Shown in pieces: positions 1-11,938 of a stretch of DNA of 64,000 nt. The stretch spans positions 362,697,863 through 362,761,862 of the forward strand of contig CM060915.1 of assembly GCA_030737875.1 (NCBI GenBank), read 5' to 3'. Both the position numbers and the translations under genes were made by a program. The notes beneath the pieces were generated by a model. That model saw only the letters and a list, made by a program, of their open reading frames with translations. It had not been told where the DNA came from and did no database searches. Source of the stretch: Allium sativum. Lineage: Eukaryota; Streptophyta; Magnoliopsida; Asparagales; Amaryllidaceae. Within the stretch, counting starts at the first letter, position 1. Every line of letters begins with the position of its first letter.

Positions 1-107
1 ACTATGGCAGGTGCATCAAAAATTTTACCCAAGTCCCAAAAAAAATCATACCTGTACCATATGATTTCCTCATCCCAAATCCAACTTGAAACATGCTCAA
101 ACTCCAT
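1..107 (-). CDS. Possible partial exon at window edge
   Basis: Reading the minus strand, an ATG at 107-105 opens a frame of 35 codons that stays open to the window edge. It is rich in Trp, Phe, Asp and Glu, unlike the low-complexity frames around it. Upstream on the same strand (about 110-500) is leader-like sequence with TATA-like stretches near 372-380 and 482-490. A GT at a CAG|GTATG site inside the frame could be a splice donor, which would end the exon earlier. I do not recognise the product. It lies where the other LTR families here carry host-like cargo (downstream of a U3 and TATA), so it may be part of LTR G rather than a resident gene. Chance is not excluded. Confidence 0.22.
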   Translation of the reverse strand, partial: MEFEHVSSWIWDEEIIWYRYDFFWDLGKIFDAPAI

Positions 108-1256
108 GATTAAATCAAAATTTCCAACCCTAGTTTGCAGCTGATTTCCGACTTCGAGAAAAAAAAAACAATTCCACCGATCCTCAAAACAAACTACCAA
201 AGTGAAGATTATAATGAAAGGGGTGAATCGAATCAAAGATGAGTTATTTCATTGAAAAATCAATTGATTTTAGCCTTCGAATTTTCATAAGAAAGCTGAC
301 TGTTTTGTATTTAGTAGAGAAACAAATTTAGTAAAGGAGGAATTAGGGATTTTGATAGAAAGAGTTAAGTTATATAAGAGTTTTTTATTTTATTTGAATG
401 GATTCGAATGACTGGGAGAAAAAGAATCGGAAGAATATGTTTTGGGAATTAGGTTTGGGGATGGTATGCGAGGAATTTGGGGATATATAATAAAGAATAA
501 ATTGGCTTCGCACAAAAGATTCAGTGTTGGCTTCAATGGAAAGGAATCAATGGCTTTCATTAGAAGCTCCACGTTTATTTTATTATTTAATATTTAAAGA
601 TTAGTGTACCCCGCTACATAGAATTTCATTCACTTACGGACTGCTATAGACAAAAATAAAAATACTATCGTGTCAAGCAATGTGCCATGATACCAAATAT
701 ATAATAATATAGACAGGTTAATTATATTGTGTATCCCAAAACGCTGATATAGGTTGTAAAATACTTCAAATAAAAAGTTGCTTATTTTTCAAAATAAAAA
801 TTACAGAAAAATTCTATAAATTAAATTATAACTACATCTCAAAAAATTTGTCCAAATTCGAAACCAATATTTAATTATATTAAATAAACCATTATGACTT
901 ATACACGACTCTAGAGCGACTTTCCGAAAACTTAATTTGGACATAATTACAATTTAAAAAGACGAAATCTCGATTTTTCACTTCCATTAGAATGATACAG
1001 TTTAACAAATTCAAACATTTCTTTTTTCAAAGAAATCCGACATATATTAGATCCCGTATAATCAATTAAAGTTAAAAACTTAATATTACGAACTACCGCG
1101 ACATTACGAGCTCGTTTTAAATTATATTATAAATCATACGTTTAACTTCATTTTTAATTAATAATTCTATATAAATTTCCATATATATTTCCAAAACAAC
1201 ATTTAAAATAAATTTAAATATTCTAAATTAAATGGCTAAAAATCTGGGTTGTTACA
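108..1256 (-). mobile_element. LTR-like fragment G, minus strand
   Basis: The right end reads, on the minus strand, TGTAACAACCCAGATTTTT, nearly the same as the start of the family A LTR. A weak purine run (AGGTAAGGAGG) lies just outside it, as expected for a polypurine tract before a 3' LTR. The body is AT-rich and non-coding. The other LTR end is not seen, so length and completeness are unknown. No target duplication could be assigned. A solo or truncated LTR is the likely state. Confidence 0.4.
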
Positions 1257-2133
1257 CCTCCTTACCTGAAATCAATCCTTGAGCTGCTCCATATTAAAGG
1301 AACACTACAAGAGATTGCAAATGCAAGCAAATAGGGTCAAACATAAAGGTCTAGTATGAGTACAACACATATATTATTAAGTAACATAAGCATCTCAGTG
1401 TAGTTTTGCTTATGGATACTATCTTTCATTAACTTCGTTCTCATGTCAACTAGGTATAAACTAACATATAAAGAAGGAAGTACATCATCATTTAAACATT
1501 CCAGCCATTAGTGCAAGCATAATTAGTCATTCATCACAACATAATGTTGTCTTGGAACACCTAGCCTTCGCTTCCCATGGTTTTCCTATATCATACAACA
1601 CTAGCTAGGACTTTTTATTCACATTTCTAATGGTCATATCCCATGTACTTGTTTTTAAAACCCATTTCCTGGTGCTATATTAACCTGGTTCTCATTTTTA
1701 AAAGGCCTTAAAAATTCTCAATCTGGCATACTATTATCATTTATATATGAAAAAATGCATGCGTATATACTGATTTACTTCAGCATAAATATTAAACAGA
1801 CGATTCTATATTCCTATCAGCCATATACAAAACATACATAGCACATACATGTGCAAATTGACTCAGCATTATCATTTATTTATACTTATATATTTGGGGC
1901 ATTATACATTAAGGGCCTCCTTTAGTTAAACAATAAGTTTAAAGGACACGGCTATAATTATTTTCCAAGACAAAAAACACGAGATGCCTCTTTCTTCAAT
2001 CTGTTCGTTTGTTTCTTCGTTCTGCCATTTCTCAATCAAACCTAAGTTTTACCAAAAATCAATCGATTTCCATTGGTTTCATCTAATTTCAGTTGCGATC
2101 GATTTCATTTCCGCCCTCTCTGATCGACTTCAA
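1257..2133. other. AT-rich host flank of element A, no gene seen
   Basis: There is no convincing coding sequence here. A 67-codon plus frame starting at 1984 runs into the LTR of element A and is Ser/Phe-rich like random AT-rich DNA. If G is a retrotransposon, part of this could be its internal region, but no pol-like peptide was recognised. The last five bases (TTCAA) are the target duplication of element A. Confidence 0.4.
2129..2133. repeat. Target site duplication of element A, left
   Basis: TTCAA directly abuts the TG of the left LTR and is repeated at 15437-15441 directly after the CA of the right LTR. A perfect 5-bp duplication is the normal Ty3/gypsy integration footprint and fixes both ends of element A. 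Confidence 0.85.
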
Positions 2134-3031
2134 TGTAACAACCCGAAAATCTGGGCCAGTTTAAAATTTTTATTTCGGCAATTTTAGCGAATTTTGATTA
2201 TTTAAAATGAATTATTTTAAATAAAAACAACGAGAAATTTATTTTGAATAAAATTCAATCGTATATAGTTATATAGATCGACGATAGAATATAAATAATT
2301 ATATATAATTATAAAAGGAATTGAAAATGGCGCGGTAGTTCGATAATTCGAGTTCAAACTTCAATTGAATGTACCGGGTGCAAAACAAACCGGATTTTAG
2401 TGAAACCAAAAACATTAGGATCTATTTGTGAATATATTTCCAACGAATCCGAAAAATGGAGATTTCATAGCGGGAATCAAAAGATATGTCCAATTGAAAA
2501 TTCTGAATAGTCGCTATGGAATTCAGGCCCTTAAAAATGGAAATTTTGCAAACGACCTCGGATTTCGACAAAACCACTTTTGTTTGGTCTGCGATGTCAA
2601 ATTATTGCTAGATTCCAAATTCCATAATTTTTCGAATCAATATGTGAGCGTGGCAAAGGAAAACACGTTTGACTAGTATTAGTTGATTTTAATCGACTGG
2701 AAAATGACCATTTTTCCAACGGTCTCAGAATTCGACGAAACTAGTTTTGTTAGGACCGTTTCGTCAATACGAAGCTAGAAAATATTTTTTTGGGATTTAT
2801 AGAGTTCGTATGTGACCCGGTAAATTGAAATACGCGTTCAAATTCAATATATAGAGTTATATGTTGATTTTAACGGAAACTGATCGAAACGGCCAAATCA
2901 GCTTGCGATACATATCCCATTGTGTTCGGAATGGGGGTAATTAGCTATGGACGACAGGCGGTGGGTCTCGTTTCGAGGTCGAAAATAAAAGTTGCTTTTT
3001 GAAATTAATTAAATAATTAAATATATATTAT

Positions 3032-3040
3032 TATATATAA
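3032..3040 (+). promoter_or_regulatory. TATA box of 5' LTR A
   Basis: TATATATAA is followed about 25-35 bp downstream by a pyrimidine-rich start-like stretch (CTCTTCTCTCACCTCC). The same arrangement is kept in the 3' LTR. This would put U3 at ~0.93 kb and leave over 5 kb for R plus U5. Confidence 0.5.
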
Positions 3041-3569
3041 TCTCTACCCCTCTTCTCTCACCTCCTCAGATCGATAAAAAAAGGAAATTCGAAATCGCGC
3101 CTAGCCCTAGCTGCTCCCCTCCTCTTCCGAATTTGAGCACAGTAAGTTCGTTTTTTATTATTTTATATTTAATTAAAATACGTTGTTTCATTTTCTAATT
3201 TTTTATATAACCAAAAATCAATTGGTTATTTTCAGATTTTATATAAATAACATAGGAAAGTTAATATTTTTATTATAGGAAAGTTTGAAATTTTAAAACA
3301 AAGAAAGTACGATTTTTAGATCTATGAATAACGAATAAAAATTAGATTTTTATAGGAGAAAAATATAATTTTTATTATATAGAAAGGTTAAAAATATAAT
3401 TACTATATAATATAGATAATAAAAAAATTCAATCTTTATTATATAGAAGTAATAAAAATATGATTTTTATAAAGTAGAAGTAATAAAAATATGATTTTTA
3501 TTATATATACGTTGAAATAAAGTGGTGATTTTTATAGTGATGAAATAAAAAGGCGCGATTTTTATATAT

Positions 3570-3700
3570 TGAATAGCGAAGTAAAAATTCAATTTTTATA
3601 TATTGAATAGCGAAGTAAAAATTCGATTTTTATATATTGAATAGTGAAGTAAAAATTTGATTTTTCAATATTGGGTAGCAAAGTAAAAATGCGATTTTTA
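3570..3700 (+). repeat. ~34-bp tandem repeat in LTR A
   Basis: About four imperfect units of GCGAAGTAAAAATTCGATTT plus an AT-rich tail. Matching units occur in the 3' LTR (~10865-11000). A diverged inverted-orientation version with TTTCGATGTTCAATATATAA units is in copy A3 (~53640-54000). Confidence 0.7.
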
Positions 3701-3780
3701 TATATGTAGTGACTACGGGCGACGAAAGTGACGAAAGGCGAGAACGACGAAGACTTCTGCATAAGAAGAGTCGAGGCGTT

Positions 3781-3809
3781 AGATTAGCTAATCTGTGAGA
3801 ATTTCCCAC
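3781..3809 (+). other. GTGAG hairpin region, LTR A
   Basis: A 14-bp palindrome AGATTAGCTAATCT (3781-3794) is followed at once by GTGAG-n5-CCCAC, a hairpin with one mismatch. In copy A3 the corresponding hairpin is a perfect 8-bp stem, GGTGAGAAATTCTCACC (53547-53563). Families B, C, D and F have a comparable GTGAG...CTCAC hairpin at a similar place in the LTR. The left arm resembles a plant 5' splice site. Confidence 0.45.
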
Positions 3810-4639
3810 TTTTTTATTTTATTTCTAGTTGAAATATATACTAGGATGCAGACGGTGTTTAGTAGCACCCGACACCCGTCGTCCACAGACCATGGACGGC
3901 TTGTATGCTTGTTTGTTTGATTTTGGATGTGTAGTTGATTGTGTGATGTGATGTGAAACGAAATAAAATATTTTACAGTGGAAAATATTTTATAGTTAAA
4001 AATAGAATTTTTAACGAGCATATGAAATGAAATAAATTAATATAAACAAATCGAACGATTTGTTTATATACACACATTTGACTGATATTGATTGGGACGA
4101 TAAATTTTACACATCGCCCAACTGCACAAATAAAAATCTGTGTTTGATTGCTTGAAACCCCACACGGGTATTGAGATGATATTTGACGTACACTAATCCC
4201 GATTGTTTAGTTGTATGTCGATCGATTGATTGACAGGCTGTTATAAGCGTTGAATATTTATATTTGATGCTTATACAGTGTAGAATGCACTTTGGATGAT
4301 GGTTGATTATTCATCGTTGTTGATATATACATGTGTTGTAGAAAATCCATATAATTAACATTATATGGTAATTGATTGGGCCTCATTCCAGTTTTGAAAA
4401 AGAAATATTTGAAATATTTGAAATAGAAATATTTGAAAATAGAATATTTGAAAAAAGAAATATTTGAAAAGAAAATTTGAAATAGAAATATTCGAAATAG
4501 AATACTAGAAAATAGAAACATATGAAGCCGTGTTGGTTAGATTGACGCCATTTTGACGTGAACGATATTTATATCGATTTTATTCATTTTATAATGAATA
4601 TCGAAAGTCATTTCAAAATCTGATTTTTCGAAAAGAAAT

Positions 4640-4930
4640 GAATTCGAATTGAAATTGAATATAAATGAATTCGAATTGAAATTGAATATAAATGAATTCG
4701 AATTGAAATTGAATATAAATGAATTCGAATTGAAATTGAATATAAATGAATTCGAATTGAAATTGAAATAAATGAATTCGAATTGAAATTGAATATAAAT
4801 GAATTCGAATTGAAATTGAATATAAATGAATTCGAATTGAAATTGAATAATAAATGAATTCGAATTGAAATTGAATATAAATGAATTCGAATTGAAACTG
4901 AAAATAAATGAATTCGAATTGAAATTGAAT
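4640..4930 (+). repeat. 27-bp tandem repeat, 11 units
   Basis: Units start GAATTCGAATTGAAATTGAA, each with an EcoRI site. Because 27 is divisible by three, long spurious frames appear on both strands (for example a 119-codon minus frame at 4608-4967). The 3' LTR has 10 units (11939-12210), so copy number has changed since insertion. Copy A3 has a different 27-bp unit in the same place. Confidence 0.9.
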
Positions 4931-6639
4931 TGAATTGAATTAGAACTGAAATTGAATTAGAAATCAATTTGAATTGAAATCAATTTGAATTGAAATCGAT
5001 TTGAAATGAATTTAATACGAATTTGTATTGGAATATTCAATTTTGATTTGAAATTGAATATGAAATTGAAACCGCTTTGAAAATGAATTAAAAACGATTT
5101 ATAAACCACGTTTTAAATTGAAATCTACGAAGTATATAGTATATATAATATATATATATATAATATAATGGCCTGAATAGAACGCGCCGCGCCGCGGCAG
5201 TTCGTGAATTTCGACCATTGACTTCGAACGGATATTGCGGGAGATCCGACCGTCGGATTCTCCTAAAACCGGAACCGTTGGGTTCATATCGAAAAGAGCT
5301 TTCTATATTAGAAATTAGAAATCTGACGGTTGGATTTGGAATTATGTCCAAATCAAATTTGGAAAAGGTCGTTGTAAGTGCAGCTCGATGGCCATTGATG
5401 GAAATCGACTGTACGGGCCTTGATAAAATTACTAAAAATAGTAATAATTTGTGTAAATTCATAAGAAATGATTTAGAAAGAATTGGGATGAAAAACTCCA
5501 TATTTGAAAAGATAAAAATAAATTTTTATCGAAACGAACTAGTTTGAACTAGAATTATAATCCTATTTATTTTTAAATAAATAAATTGAATTTGAAATGG
5601 TTTTGAAAATAACCAGAATTTCCAATGATTGCATTGGAATGGATTTGAATCGAAATTGTCTTCGGAATATTTCGATGTTGGAATTCGTGATTATACAGAT
5701 GTAGTTATGGAAATTTGAAAGATATATATTTATATCGTTATTTCCAATACGACATTTGTTAATCGTAGAATTTGATATGGAATATAAGCCGATATATTTT
5801 CTATTTAGAGCCTTGTATTGAATATCAAATGTGATTTGGGTTTGTCGTGAATGGTGTCTTCATTAACACTGTTCTTGAACCCAGTTGAGGAAAGATTAAA
5901 TCTTTTTATTTAGATTTAATGAAGTGTACCAATTAAATAATATCTTATTTGAATTGAATTGATATTGATTTTTGGGTTTATCGTGGACAGTGTTTTAAAT
6001 AACACTCGTTCTTTAATCCGATAATTAATGGAATGTGGTTTTGGGTTTATCGTGGATCGTGTTTTAAATGACACTGATTCTTTAACCCAGTTAACGATTA
6101 AAACTAAGTGGAGTTTTAATGAATCTTTAATTTGATTGAAATGATCGAGAATGGAGTATCACCAGTTTTGCTTCAGGCGATAGTTAAATTTTTAATTAGA
6201 TTTGATCGTGAAATGGTAATTGAATTTACCGATAACACCTTGGTGTTAGATATGAAGTATTACCAGTTTTACTTCATGGGATGAATAGGTTGGGATTGGG
6301 AAATTAAAACAAATAATTACTTCGGTAAAGTTCGTTAATCCCGACTAGTTTGAATTGATATTCAGAAGTAGATAAAAGAATAAATTCAAGGAATTAATCT
6401 TGGATAAAATTAATGGGAACCTTTCCCTATGAATGTGAAATTTAGAAACTAACTGTCGGTTAGCCAAGCAGAATGGTTTTCTGGATATTGATCTGATGTT
6501 GGTTTCGGCCTTCGGGGTTAATATTTGGGAAATTATTCACTTGATTAATTTACGGTTAGTGACTGATGAATTGGAATGAGGCGTGTGTTGTGTTTGTGTA
6601 ACACTTATTTAAAATATACGCGAGTTATCCGGAAAGACC

Positions 6640-7400
6640 GGGTTTATCCCATTCTGAATAACTGATACGACGATAAGTCGAAGATGAAGACGGTGGTTGA
6701 AGACCGGAAGTCTTCACATCGTTTGGGTGGTTACTGATGATCTTGATTGGGTTGTACACCCAAGATGAGGGAATCAATCGGTGGTCGTCCAGATGTGCTT
6801 GGAGATCGATGGATATGCGAGGAAAGTGCCTCCGGTTTCGTTCAGACCCAGAACGGACTTGTAAATGGACTGTGTGTCTGACATTGGATTTCATTCTGTG
6901 TGACTGATATCGGTTGCATAGAGTGGTTTGCCTGCGTGGCATGTTAAGATGCAATTGATCGAGGCTTCTGTTGAAAAGCAAAGTCTTGTGGTGATGATCA
7001 AAGCATAGCCTGTATGGCATAGCTTTGTGTAACGTGAATTCGCGAGCCTCGCACCCCGGTTGTGAACCAAAAACGGGAGAGGACCTCAGGGAGGGCATGC
7101 GTTTCTTTCTAGCTAGGGTGGTGTCAGTGACCTACCAGCCCTGACATTTATATACTTTTCACCTGTGTGGTTGTTGTTGTTGCGAGGCGCCTCGGTCAGA
7201 TCAGACGATCCAGGTCCGATGGAGCCATTCGTTGGCTCATTTACGCCCCAAAGGGTGGGGAAACACATTGTTCAGGCATTTTAATCCACATCGGTGGACC
7301 GGCCCTGACGATCCAAGGGCCCACCTGTGTCTGAGTCCTGAGGCACGGGCTAGAGCATCTCGAATCGGTTGAGGACTATCTTTTGCCTCGGTTCATAGAT
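6640..7400 (+). other. GC-richer hairpin block in 5' LTR A
   Basis: This stretch is richer in G+C than the rest of the LTR and dense in short inverted repeats: GAAGAC-CGGAA-GTCTTC (6699-6715), TTGGGT-TGTAC-ACCCAA (6747-6763), CGTTC-AGACCCA-GAACG (6839-6855), CGAGGCGCCTCG (7183-7194), GAGCCA-TTCGT-TGGCTC (7222-7238) and TCCAC-ATCG-GTGGA (7285-7298). Most stems survive in copy A3 with changes mainly in the loops. It would lie in transcribed R-U5. A structured RNA role such as packaging or dimerisation is an inference. Confidence 0.5.
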
Positions 7401-7788
7401 GGAAACCCAATTTCCAAATACGTGACATTTGCAGTTTTATTTGTAGAACCTAGTCTGGCGACATAGTGGGATGGGGCGCTTATGCCGCCTATGATTGATA
7501 CTTATGATTTGAAATTGTTTTATACACTAATGCACTTATAATAGTATCAAATGATTTGTTTTAAACGTATCAAGCATTCTTGGCTATTATAAGGTAAAAA
7601 CCCTGTCCTCCGGCTTGCGTTGCATTGTGTGATGGGACCTGGGTCTTATAATAGCTTCATTTTTCTTTATTTAGCATTGCGCTGTTTGTTTTATGCACTG
7701 GTATTCTTGGGAGGAAACCCGTTCCGTGTTATACGGCGTGGTCCCTTGATTTACCTAACTTTAAAATAAAGATTAATAACTGTTTTTA

Positions 7789-7803
7789 GTTCTCACACCA
7801 GTC
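7789..7803 (+). repeat. U5 arm of U5-leader inverted repeat, element A
   Basis: GTTCTCACACCAGTC here is the exact reverse complement of 8602-8616 in the internal region. A further AAAA/TTTT match after one mismatch extends the pairing. In the element RNA these two arms would bracket the primer-binding site (8192). The pair is kept in A3 (48830-48844 and 56070-56084). Confidence 0.6.
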
Positions 7804-8191
7804 CCATGACTGACCTGGAGTTTATTGTTTTAACCTAAACTCTGGGTGCCCTTATTTTGACACAGGCAGCTAGTAGTTTGGTTTTGCAGATTTATATTCA
7901 CAGGATCCTGGTTTACAGCTGGAACGATATCCGGAAAGCTTTGTATCCGTATATCTCTTCTAGTTGTGTATTGTATTATTTTCCGCTGCTATGTATTTAA
8001 ATGTAATTTAAATCTCTGATATTTCTGTGTAATATTTATTCATTAATACTCTGTATATTCTTGTAATCTGATGCATTGTTGTAATATACAATGAAATGTT
8101 CTTCCGTCTGCGTTCTATTTTGTCGTGTTCTCAAAACAATCCGCGCTTTCCCTTCTCTTCGGGGACCGGGGAAGTTCGGGTCGTCTCATCG

Positions 8192-8202
8192 TGGTATCAG
8201 AG
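8192..8202 (+). other. Primer-binding site of element A
   Basis: TGGTATCAGAG, 3 nt after the LTR end, is complementary to the 3' end of plant initiator-Met tRNA (…CTCTGATACCA), the usual primer of plant Ty1/copia and Ty3/gypsy elements. Complementarity stops after 11 nt here. Confidence 0.85.
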
Positions 8203-8601
8203 ATTTGGTTTCCAAAGCTAGAGAACAAGACACATTAGAACCATACGAAAGAATTCATCGGAAATTGGATTAGTAATATCCAATGGGAATGACTCGTTAG
8301 AGATGGGATCAGTAGTATCCTAGAACGAGTGTGAAGAGTATATTTTTAAAAATGAAAACAAATTTTTGTTTTGAAATTTAAATCAATTATACGTATTTGA
8401 TTAATTATTCTATATTGATCGGGACAATCCGATATATAAAGATTTTGCATATGCGTCTTGCAACTGTGTATTCGAAGTTTTAATATACTGGATAGTTATA
8501 AAATCATACTCTAGTTGCCCGGGGATAATTCTGGTGATGGGGCACTGTCGCCAGCATTTATCTTCGAGTTACGAAAGTGAGATTTCTATAGATTTCCTAT
8601 T

Positions 8602-8616
8602 GACTGGTGTGAGAAC
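8602..8616 (+). repeat. Leader arm of U5-leader inverted repeat
   Basis: GACTGGTGTGAGAAC, exact reverse complement of 7789-7803, about 410 nt inside the internal region. Confidence 0.6.
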
Positions 8617-9204
8617 CAAAACTTATATAGATAAATTTATTTGTTGTGAATTGTCATCAAAAACATGATTTTTTGTATATGTTTCAAAATTATGAATTTG
8701 AAACTCTAATTCACTAATTGATTGATGTTTGTGTTGTTTGTTCATTTGTTTGATAATTTTTGAACCATTACGCCTAATTGTATCAAATATTGAATTATAT
8801 TGAAATTTGGTCGCATTTGCTTGCATATACTTGTACTTACATTGAACAGGTCATAGCAAGGAGGCTAGAGCAGAGAATAAAATTTGTTTGCCCGACAAAT
8901 AGGTACATGTTTACTACATAATTTACTGTTTTGTTTGGGTGATGATGATTTTATGAGCCGATTGGCTTTTTCTTTTTCTTTTTGAGATCAGAAGGCCTAT
9001 ATGGCAATTTCGGGATTTTCCCGTGGCTCCCGGTGCAGGGGAGGTTATGGTGAATTTTTTCGAAAATTCCGGGTGTTAGCCAAATTTTTGAAGAATTTGA
9101 AAATTCTCAGAAACTGAAAAGTTGGAGAATGAAAACCAGATCGAACGTAGAGTTGGTTAATCAAACCACTTTCGACTTTGTTCCTTTTCGGGGATGAAAA
9201 GTTT

Positions 9205-9218
9205 TAAGTGGGGGAGAT
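9205..9218 (+). other. Polypurine tract of element A
   Basis: AAGTGGGGGAGAT lies directly before the TG of the 3' LTR, the expected plus-strand priming site. Just upstream, TTTTCGGGGATGAAAA resembles the conserved 3' tail of plant gypsy pol, also seen in B, C and D. Confidence 0.85.
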
Positions 9219-10169
9219 TGTAACAACCCGAAAATCTGGGCCAGTTTAAAAATTTTATTTCGGCAATTTTAGCGAATTTTGATTATTTAAAATGAATTAT
9301 TTTAAATAAAAACGACGAGAAATTTATTTTGAATAAAATTCAATCGTATATAGTTATATAGATCGACGATAGAATATAAATAATTATATATAATTACAAA
9401 AGGAATTGAAAATGGCACGGTAGTTCGATAATTCGATTTCAAACTTCAATTGAATGTACCGGGTGCAAAACAATCCGGATTTTAGTGAAACCAAAAATAT
9501 TAGGATCTATTTGTGAATATCTTTCCAACGAATCCGAAAAATGGAGATTTCATAGCGGGAATCAAAAGATATGTCCAGTTGAAAATTCTGAATAGTCGCT
9601 ATGGAATTCAGGCCCTTAAAAATGGAAATTTTGCAAACGACCTCGGATTTCGACGAAACCACTTTTGTTGGGTCCGCGATGTCAAATTATTGCTAGATTC
9701 CAAATTTCATAATTTTTCGAATCAATATGTGAGCGTGGCAAAGGAAAACGCGTTTGACCAGTTTTAGTTGATTTTAATCGACTGGAAAATGACCATTTTT
9801 CCAACGGTCTCAGAATTCGGCGAAACTAGTTTTGTTAGGACCGTATCGTCAATACGAAGCTAGAAAATATTTTTCTGGGATTTATAGAGTTCGTATGTGA
9901 CCCGGTAAATTGAAATACGCGTTCAAATTCAATATATAGAGTTATATGTTGATTTTAACGGAAACTGATCGAAACGGCCAAATCAGCTTGCGATACATAT
10001 CTCATTGTGTTCGGAATGGGGGTAATTAGCTATGGACGACAGGCGGTGGGTCTCGTTTCGAGGTCGAAAATAAAAGTTGCTTTTTGAAATTAATTAAATA
10101 ATTAAATATATATTATTATATATAATCTCTACCCCTCTTCTCTCACCTCCTCAGATCGATAAAAAAAAA

Positions 10170-10445
10170 GGAAATTTGAAATCGCGCCTAGCCCTAGCCG
10201 CTCCCCCTCGCGCTGTCGTGCCACCGCCGGAAGCCCTCAACCGTCGCGCCTCTCTCTCCTCTGGCCATCCCCTTCTTCCCCTCCGTCCTCTCGCCGAACT
10301 CGAGGAGAACCCGTTGAACCCCGTCGACACCCCCAAGGTCGAAGCCCCATTCGAACCCCCCCCTGCTGCGACCACCACCCCACCGACAACCCCCTGGCGC
10401 GCCACCCGAGAGCACCCCCCCTCCTCTTCCGATTTTGAGCACAAT
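10170..10445 (+). other. GC-rich cargo-like segment in 3' LTR A
   Basis: A sharp C-rich island in AT-rich surroundings, just downstream of the TATA box. A 98-codon plus frame (10176-10472) is Pro/Ala/Arg-rich, as any C-rich DNA would be, and antisense frames overlap it. Copy A3 has a different G/C-rich island at the matching place (54150-54560), so the content is not conserved. The composition resembles a captured host 5' exon or leader, but I recognise no gene. Confidence 0.45.
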
Positions 10446-11938
10446 AAGTTCGTTTTTTTATTTTATATTTAATTAAAATACGTTGTTTCATTTTTTGATT
10501 TTTATATAACCAAAAATCAATTGGTTATTTTCAGATTTTATATAAATAACATAGGAAAGTTAATATTTTTATTATAGGAAAGTTTGAAATTTTAAAACAA
10601 AGAAAGTTCGATTTTTAGATCTATGAATAACGAATAAAAAAAAGATTTTTATAGGAGAAAAATATAATTTTTATTATATAGTAAGGCTAAAAATATAATT
10701 TCTATATAATATAAATAATAAAAAATTCGATCTTTATTATGTAGAAGTAATAAAAATATGATTTTTATAAAGTAGAAGTAATAAAAATATGATTTTTATT
10801 ATATATACGTTGAAATAAAGTGATGATTTTTATAGTGATGAAATAAAAAGGCGCGATTTTTATATATTGAATAGCGAAGTAAAAATTCGATTTTTATATA
10901 TTGAATAGCGAAGTAAAAATTCGATTTTTATATATTGAATAGTGAAGTAAAAATTCGATTTTTCAATATTGGGTAGCAAAGTAAAAATGCGATTTTTATA
11001 TATGTAGTGACTACGGGCGACGAAAGTGACGAAATGCGAGAACGACGAAGACTTCTGCATAAGAAGAGTCGAGGCGTTGGATTAGCTAATCTGTGAGAAT
11101 TTCCCACTTTTTAAATTTATTTCTAGTTGAAATATATACTAGGATGCAGACGGTGTTTAGTAGCACCCGACACCCGTCGTCCACAGACGATGGACGGCTT
11201 GTATGCTTGTTTGTTTGATTTTGGATGTGTAGTTGATTGTGTGATGTGATGTGAAACGAAATAAAATATTTTATAGTGGAAAATATTTTATAGTTAAAAA
11301 TAGAATTTTTAACGAGTATATGAAATGAAATAAATTAATATAAACAAATCGAACGATTTGTTTATATACACACATTTGACTGATATTGATTGGGACGATA
11401 AATTTTACACATCGCCCAACTGCACAAATAAAAATCTGTGTTTGATTGCTTGAAACCCCACACGGGTATTGGGATGATATTTGACGTACACTAATCCCGA
11501 TTGTTTAGTTGTATGTCGATCGATTGATTGACAGGCTGTTATAAGCGTTGAATATTTATATTTGATGCTTATACAGTGTAGAATGCACTTTGGATGATGG
11601 TTGATTATTCATCGTTGTTGATATATACATGTGTTGTAGAAAATCCATATAATTAACATTATATGGTAATTGATTGGGCCTCATTCCAGTTTCGAAAAAG
11701 AAATATTTGAAATATTTGAAATAGAAATATTTGAAAATAGAATATTTGAAAAAAGAAATATTTGAAAAGAAATATTTGAAATAGAAATATTCGAAATATA
11801 ATATTTGAAAATAGAAACATATGAAGCCGGGTTGGTTAGATTGACGCCATTTTGACGTGAACGATATTTATATCAATTTTATTCATTTTATAATGAATAT
11901 CGAAAGTGATTTCAAAATCTGATTTTTCGAAAAGAAAT

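Larger units (their letters stand above)
2134..8188 (+). repeat. 5' LTR of element A (6,055 bp)
   Basis: Direct repeat of 9219-15436 with colinear matches throughout. In order it holds a U3 of about 0.9 kb, a TATA box at 3032-3040, a short remnant of the GC-rich segment (~3095-3140), 34-bp AT repeats (~3570-3700), an 11-unit 27-bp repeat (4640-4930), a GC-richer hairpin block (6640-7400) and the U5 end. Compared with the 3' LTR it has lost a net 213 bp of the GC-rich segment near 3110-3120. The flanks there share CTCCCC-like microhomology, suggesting slippage or end-joining. Confidence 0.9.
8189..9218 (+). other. Internal region of element A, non-coding
   Basis: Only 1,030 bp between the LTRs. 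It begins TCG then the primer-binding site and ends TTTTCGGGGATGAAAA followed by the polypurine tract. No frame resembling gag or pol is visible; the longest frame is a 67-codon antisense one. The same sequence, inverted and cut short, lies at 55458-56280 in copy A3. Confidence 0.8.

Noticed and set aside
4608..4967. 119-codon antisense repetitive frame
   Set aside because: Artefact of the 11-unit 27-bp array.
6625..7098. 157-codon antisense frame, open in both LTRs of A (also 13873-14346)
   Set aside because: The two copies differ by about eight residues, mostly C-to-T or G-to-A changes that alter the amino acid, so there is no sign of coding constraint. The same region is better explained by RNA hairpins.
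8192..8202. tRNA gene fragments at the TGGTATCAGAGC sites
   Set aside because: Only the primer-complementary 11-13 nt are present, at LTR junctions, with no cloverleaf.
10151..10491. Overlapping Pro/Gly/Arg-rich frames on both strands
   Set aside because: They follow from C-rich composition; frames overlap in several phases and differ completely from the A3 island.
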